The notes below the pieces were generated by a model that was not told the origin of the DNA, ran no database searches, and was given only the letters and a program-made list of their open reading frames with translations. Shown piece by piece: positions 59,552 through 64,000 of a stretch of 64,000 bases of DNA (the first letter of the stretch is position 1; each line of letters starts with the position of its first letter). The stretch is from assembly GCA_036874045.1 (NCBI GenBank), contig CM072339.1:12655501-12719500 (forward strand), written 5' to 3'. Made by a program: the position numbers and the translations under genes. The stretch is from Cymodocea nodosa (lineage: Eukaryota > Streptophyta > Magnoliopsida > Alismatales > Cymodoceaceae).

Positions 59552-60794
59552 AGAAATATAAAAGAAAAGAAGAAAAAGAAGTAAATGGTGTGTGATCGAT
59601 GGGTATGGCCAGTGTGTATAGAGGAGGAGCACCGAGCTTTCTATAGACAATATCAGCAATTCCCCAAAGTACCACACCAACCATCATTACCACCACCATA
59701 ATCACCAACCATCGGAGGTCTGTGAGGATACTTTCCTGAAGTCAAGTCGATTCCAAGCCAAACACAGTGTCTGACAACCACTGTGAGGAGTGATCGCGTC
59801 ACGGGAAGAGAAGCCATTTTCACCAAGCGTCGACTCATATCTTAGGAGATCGTAAAGCTTCTAGCCTTGGCTTTGGGTTGATGCCTGTATGCTGAAGAGG
59901 AGATCATCTTGCAATTCTGGACTCTCAATTCTATAGGGAGAGGAGACAGAATTGTAAGTGGTTTAATTTTCAGTGGTGTAATCGCATTGCATGTAGTGAC
60001 GGAAGTATTTACTGTCGATTGAGATTACTTTACATTTCACCTTTCGCCCATTTCCATGTTCATATTAAAACAAAAATACCAAAAACAACTTATCTGTGAT
60101 TGTAATTTGTATTTGAGTGTTGTATTGTTTGTGTTGTATCGTGATTAATGTTATCTTTGTCAATGTTGTGATTGTTTTATGTTAGTTTTAGTTTTACAAT
60201 TTACTGAAATTGGTTCGTTCAAAAGACTTAAGGATTTTAATGGTTACTGTGTGAATTATCTGAATGTTAGTATGCTTAATGATAAATCCAATGTTACTAA
60301 CATTAAAGAGCTTAATTGATGTAATTTACAATCTGTGGAATCGTCCAATGGTTGGCCAAATTCCTCTGTAAATAGCAATATTAAAAAGAAAAGACAAGCT
60401 CGTGGAGTTAACTTAAGTCCATGAGGTTAGTCCGTTGAGTTAGCCATAACTCAACGAACTTTTTCCGTTGAGTTAACTGTAATTCAATAGAGGGCTTATT
60501 GAAGATATAAAATTGATTGTTAACAAACAGACAATTCTCAATTCTTAAGCAATTCCCTATGGGATTGACCTATACTTGCACATAGATACAATAGACACTA
60601 TGCACTTGCAGTTAAAATACAAATTTGAAATAATATCTAATTTGTATTAAAGGTTGTTTGTTTACTTCTAAAAAAAAGAATAGGCATAAAGATAAATTAA
60701 CTAAGTAAAAACAGAAGTTAACAAATCCAAGTTTTTCTAGTGCGTTGTTGGAGATCCAATCAGATTTTCTAGTGTCGTGTTGGGTAATCAAACA

Positions 60795-61300
60795 AATAGT
60801 TATTCATTTTTGCTTGTCACGTGAGTATTTAAGTTAAACATGTGAGATCACACAATTTTAGAATGTTTACTCTGAAACCTTCCGATTTATCTGAAACTCT
60901 TTGATAACCTTGAATAGTTATTCTGGTCATGTGTTTCTTTAAGTTTTGCATGTGAGGTTTCCTTAGTTTTGATTTATTGTTTTGAAACCTTTCGAAATTT
61001 CTTTCCTTTCAAACTATTTCACTTGAAACCTTCCAATTTGACTTTTCAACTTGCAATTGTTCTGTTAAATTCAAATTTTGGATAGTTTGACTTGAAACCT
61101 TCTAAAATAACTATGAAACCTTCCGACCAAGTATAGAACCTTTCGATAATGACTATGACTCAATAACTACCTTTATTATTCTTCTAAATGAGTATTCAAC
61201 TGCTTGTTAGATTTCTGGCACTTCATCTGAACCTATGAAATACATTTTAAGTCCTTACATAGATTTTTACATTATCAAAATCTAAAAGTTATTTCAGTCA
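60795..61300 (-). repeat. C5 LTR, continuation
   Basis: Resumes from 57041 with TTATTCATTTTTGC, TCACGTGAG and many GAAACCTTCCGA words. It ends near CATTATCAAAATCTAA (about 61270-61288), the approximate LTR start on the minus strand. Confidence 0.65.
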
Positions 61301-61337
61301 TGTGATCAAAGTGTTAAAGATATTATCAATCTCAGGT

Positions 61338-61663
61338 CTAATGCTTTTGCCATACGAGATTTGGGAAATCTTGATTATTCTCTCAAGATGCAAGTTAGAA
61401 GAATTGGAAACACTCTTCACTTAAGCCAAACAAAGTATATTATTGATGTGTTAAGAAAATTTAAACTCAATGTTGCAAAACCATACAAAACTCCTATGGC
61501 AAGTAGAACCAAGCTCACCAGAAATATAGGTAGCCCTCTTAAAAATCCTACTAAATATAGAAGTCTTGTTGGGGCCTTGCAATACTTATGCATCACAAAA
61601 CTTGACATTACTTTTTTTGTAAATAAAGTTTGTCAATTCTTATCAATTCCAATGAATGAGTGT
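61338..61663 (+). pseudogene. Copia RT fragment
   Basis: Encodes FAIRDLGNLDYSLKMQV, HLSQTKYIIDVL, MASRTKLTRN and YRSLVGALQYL, the palm-to-connection part of a copia RT. The lineage differs from C1 and C3. Both ends are missing; it sits between the C5 LTR and unassigned sequence. Confidence 0.85.
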
Positions 61664-62041
61664 TTAGACCTCTAATTAAGCTTAAATGTTGAGAAACGAA
61701 ATGCAATTAGGGTTTATTTCATTTACTTAAGCATAGTTTTGCATTATTTCAAAATATAATGAAAAATGATTTAAACTAGGGTTCATGTTTATATTCCTTT
61801 TCTTTAATCTATTATTTCATGAATAATTGAATTGCAAGTTAGGCTTTTAAATTTAATTTCCCCATATGCAACTTACTTAGAAGTCATGTGCATTTCTTAT
61901 TATGTAAAAAAAAGTTATATAGTTTTTCCTAGGTTGCATGATGATGTGGCATTAGTGCCACATCACTAGCTAATATGCCTACCACATAGGAGTGAGAATG
62001 CCAAGTCATCTTATCATTATTTTAATGTAACTTACTTCATT
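61664..62041. other. Unassigned spacer
   Basis: No coding signal. Contains an inverted repeat at 61942-61965. Not clearly related to the other repeats in the window. Confidence 0.5.
61942..61965. repeat. Short perfect inverted repeat
   Basis: Arms TGATGTGGCA and TGCCACATCA with a four-base TTAG loop. Confidence 0.8.
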
Positions 62042-63521
62042 TCTGGAGTATTCTATATGAATCAATTTCAGTAAATAATAAAACTATTTTCTATTTTCTG
62101 AATCTAACAAACATAAAACATTCACACTATTGACAATGATAACATTAATCACAATACAAAACAAACAATACAACACTTTAATACTAAATGTAAACATAGA
62201 TAATTAGTTATTTTTGGTATTTTTGTTTTGATATGTTCCTAAAGATGAGTGAAAGGTGAAATGTAAAATCTCTATCGACAGTAAAAACTTTCATCACTAC
62301 ATGCAATGCAATTACACCACTAAAAACTTAATCACTTACAATCTTGCCTCCTCTCCCTATAGAATCACGAATCAAGACTTCTAAGTTGATCTCCTCTTTA
62401 ATATGCTGGCATCAATTCAAAACCAAGGCTAGAAGCTTTACGATCTCCTGAGATATGAGTCGGTACTTGGTGAAAATGACTTCCCTTCCTACGACGCGAT
62501 CACTCCTCATAGTAGTTATCAATTACCGTGTTTGACTTCGAATTGACCCGACATCCGAAAAGTATCCTCATAGACCTCTAATGGTTGGTGATTTTGGTGG
62601 TGTTGTGGAGCTTCAAGGAACTTTCGACACTTCCTACAATTAGCGTGGTTCTCCACTTCACACCCCACACACAGTTTTTCTCCTCTTCTTTTATATATTT
62701 TTCAATAGTAACTACTACTTAAATGATCGGTTGGATTTCCTTTATTCGTATCAACGACAGTGATTTCTTCTTCATTCCACAAGTTAATTCTTACATGATA
62801 CGTGCAATCATGGTCTTCCTTCAAATTTTCTGTTTTTGCAACTACTACAGTGGCATATTAGAAAATAACTGGTCTGTGGAGTTAGTGTAACTCAACGGAC
62901 TTACTTCGTTGACTTAACTATAAAAACACATGCAATAAAGAAATAACTTATAAGCTTATAACACTAACACAACGTATTACCTTAGTGTATATTCAAGTAA
63001 CTCAACGTGTATAATTATGCTAACTTAACGAGTTAAACATGTACAGCTCACGTGACATAATAAAGCATTTAAATTCAATACGTGCATAATTCTAACTTAA
63101 CAAGTAAAAATGTATTTCGAATACTTGCAAACCTAACTATTCGATGCTTAGACACATTTCTGATAATTATCATCTAACTTACCAAAAATTCACTTAATTC
63201 ATATATTAAGGTTACAACATGTGTCCATGAAATAATAAAGTATTCTTTAAGCGTTCAAAACGTAATTGTCTGATACTTGAAATGTAACTCTTCAAAATAA
63301 TAAATATTTTGGATACTAAGGAATTAAAAAGCTTGTAACTCACCGATAATGCAAAAATGTACTTAATTAACATTAATTTCCTGAAATTATGTAGATTCTT
63401 TCATTAAAGCATATAATAGTGCAAATATAACATAATAGCTTAATTCTCATATAATAAGCTAAATATTATGTAATTAACCATTATTTAACCGTTAATATTA
63501 TGCACTTTTTCATTCTAAATA
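62042..63521 (-). repeat. GF LTR, 3' end missing
   Basis: Matches the GF LTR from the TTTCAGTAAATAATAAAAC word to the ATTCTAAATA end (terminal CA mutated). It is inserted in the RNase H of a C3-type element. Confidence 0.85.
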
Positions 63522-64000
63522 ATGACACTAAAGAATTTCCTAATAATTGATAAGTGCCACTAGTGTTTTTTCTTTCAGACTTACATCCTACAAAATCAAC
63601 ATCACTATAACCTATTAAATTTAAAGAACTGTGTTTAAAGTAAAACAATCTAAAATTGATGGTTCCTAAAAGATATTTAAAAATTCCTTTAACAGCAAGT
63701 AGGTGTGATTCTTTAGGATTAGATTGATATCTAGCACAAGTACACACACTAAACATAATATCTAGTCAGCTAAATGTTAAATAAAGTAATGAACCAATCA
63801 TACTTTTATATTGTTTTATATCTACAAATTTTTCAAAGTCATCTTTATCCAATTTAATGATAGTACTCATTGGTGTATTTTTCGTTTTAGTGTTGTCTAG
63901 TCCAAACTTCTTTAATAAATCTCAAGTATATTTTTCTTGTAAAATAAAAGTACCCTGTTTTAACTACTTAATTTGTAAGCCTAGAAAAAATGATAGTTCA
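63522..64000 (-). pseudogene. C3-type copia RNase H and RT, runs off window
   Basis: The minus strand gives CTCARYQSNPKESH, GTINFRLFYFKHSSL, YSDVDFVGCKSERKNTSG and QLLGNSLVS, matching 8745-9240 of the C3 element nearly base for base. It is cut at 63521 by the GF LTR and continues past the window end. Several frame breaks are seen. Confidence 0.85.

Larger units (their letters stand above)
57042..60794 (+). mobile_element. Solo GF LTR (outer), split by a second one
   Basis: Starts TGTTTAGAATGAAAAAGTGC and ends GGTAATCAAACA with target duplications AATAG (57037-57041 and 60795-60799). It consists of 57042-57505 plus 58966-60794, together about 2.3 kb. The two parts join in register once the inner LTR is removed. 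It is inserted in the C5 LTR. Confidence 0.9.

Overview
The window is repeat-dense plant nuclear DNA, and I see no intact host gene in it. It is strongly AT-rich and is built almost entirely from LTR retrotransposons, their fragments and solo LTRs. Ty1/copia elements with initiator-methionine-type primer sites and C-run LTR ends (Sirevirus-like), Ty3/gypsy pol with plant-type protease, and an F-box relict together suggest a eudicot pericentromeric or similar transposon-rich region. The species cannot be named from the sequence.

Seven LTR families are named here by shorthand. C1 is copia, with LTRs of 1.6-1.8 kb starting TGTTGAG. C3 is copia, with LTRs of about 1-1.2 kb starting TGTTAGG. C4 and C5 are further copia families. 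GA is gypsy with 1.82-kb LTRs. GS has 355-bp LTRs. GF has LTRs of about 2 kb and is probably gypsy.

Layout: 1-2771 is a GA LTR and decayed gag. 2772-10816 is a minus-strand C3 element (3' LTR, 4.6-kb post-pol region, RNase H, RT, integrase) cut by a GF LTR (10817-12642). 12643-13865 is a C3 LTR, followed by a small F-box-like fragment. 13980-24230 is a minus-strand C1 element with decayed gag and pol; its 5' LTR holds a complete solo LTR. 24231-26550 is a C4 LTR and gag start, cut by an 11.3-kb gypsy composite (26546-37888) in which pol precedes gag. 37889-46754 holds LTR fragments around an F-box pseudogene lying upstream of a GF 3' LTR. 46755-61290 is a C5 gag and LTR opened by a GF LTR, which itself contains a gag-only C1 element (48885-54911), and by a solo GF LTR inside another solo GF LTR (57042-60794). 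61338-64000 holds a copia RT fragment, another GF LTR and the edge of another C3-type pol.

The order of events can be read from target-site duplications (TACAA, CAAAA, ATTTC, AATAG, CTCTC). Nearly all coding regions are dead, many by in-frame stops rather than frameshifts. The most unusual signals are blocks of LTR sequence shared between gypsy-type and copia LTRs, the F-box gene inside a retrotransposon tail, the permuted gypsy composite with apparently identical terminal repeats around a multiply stopped interior, and an uncharacterised protein region downstream of C3 pol.
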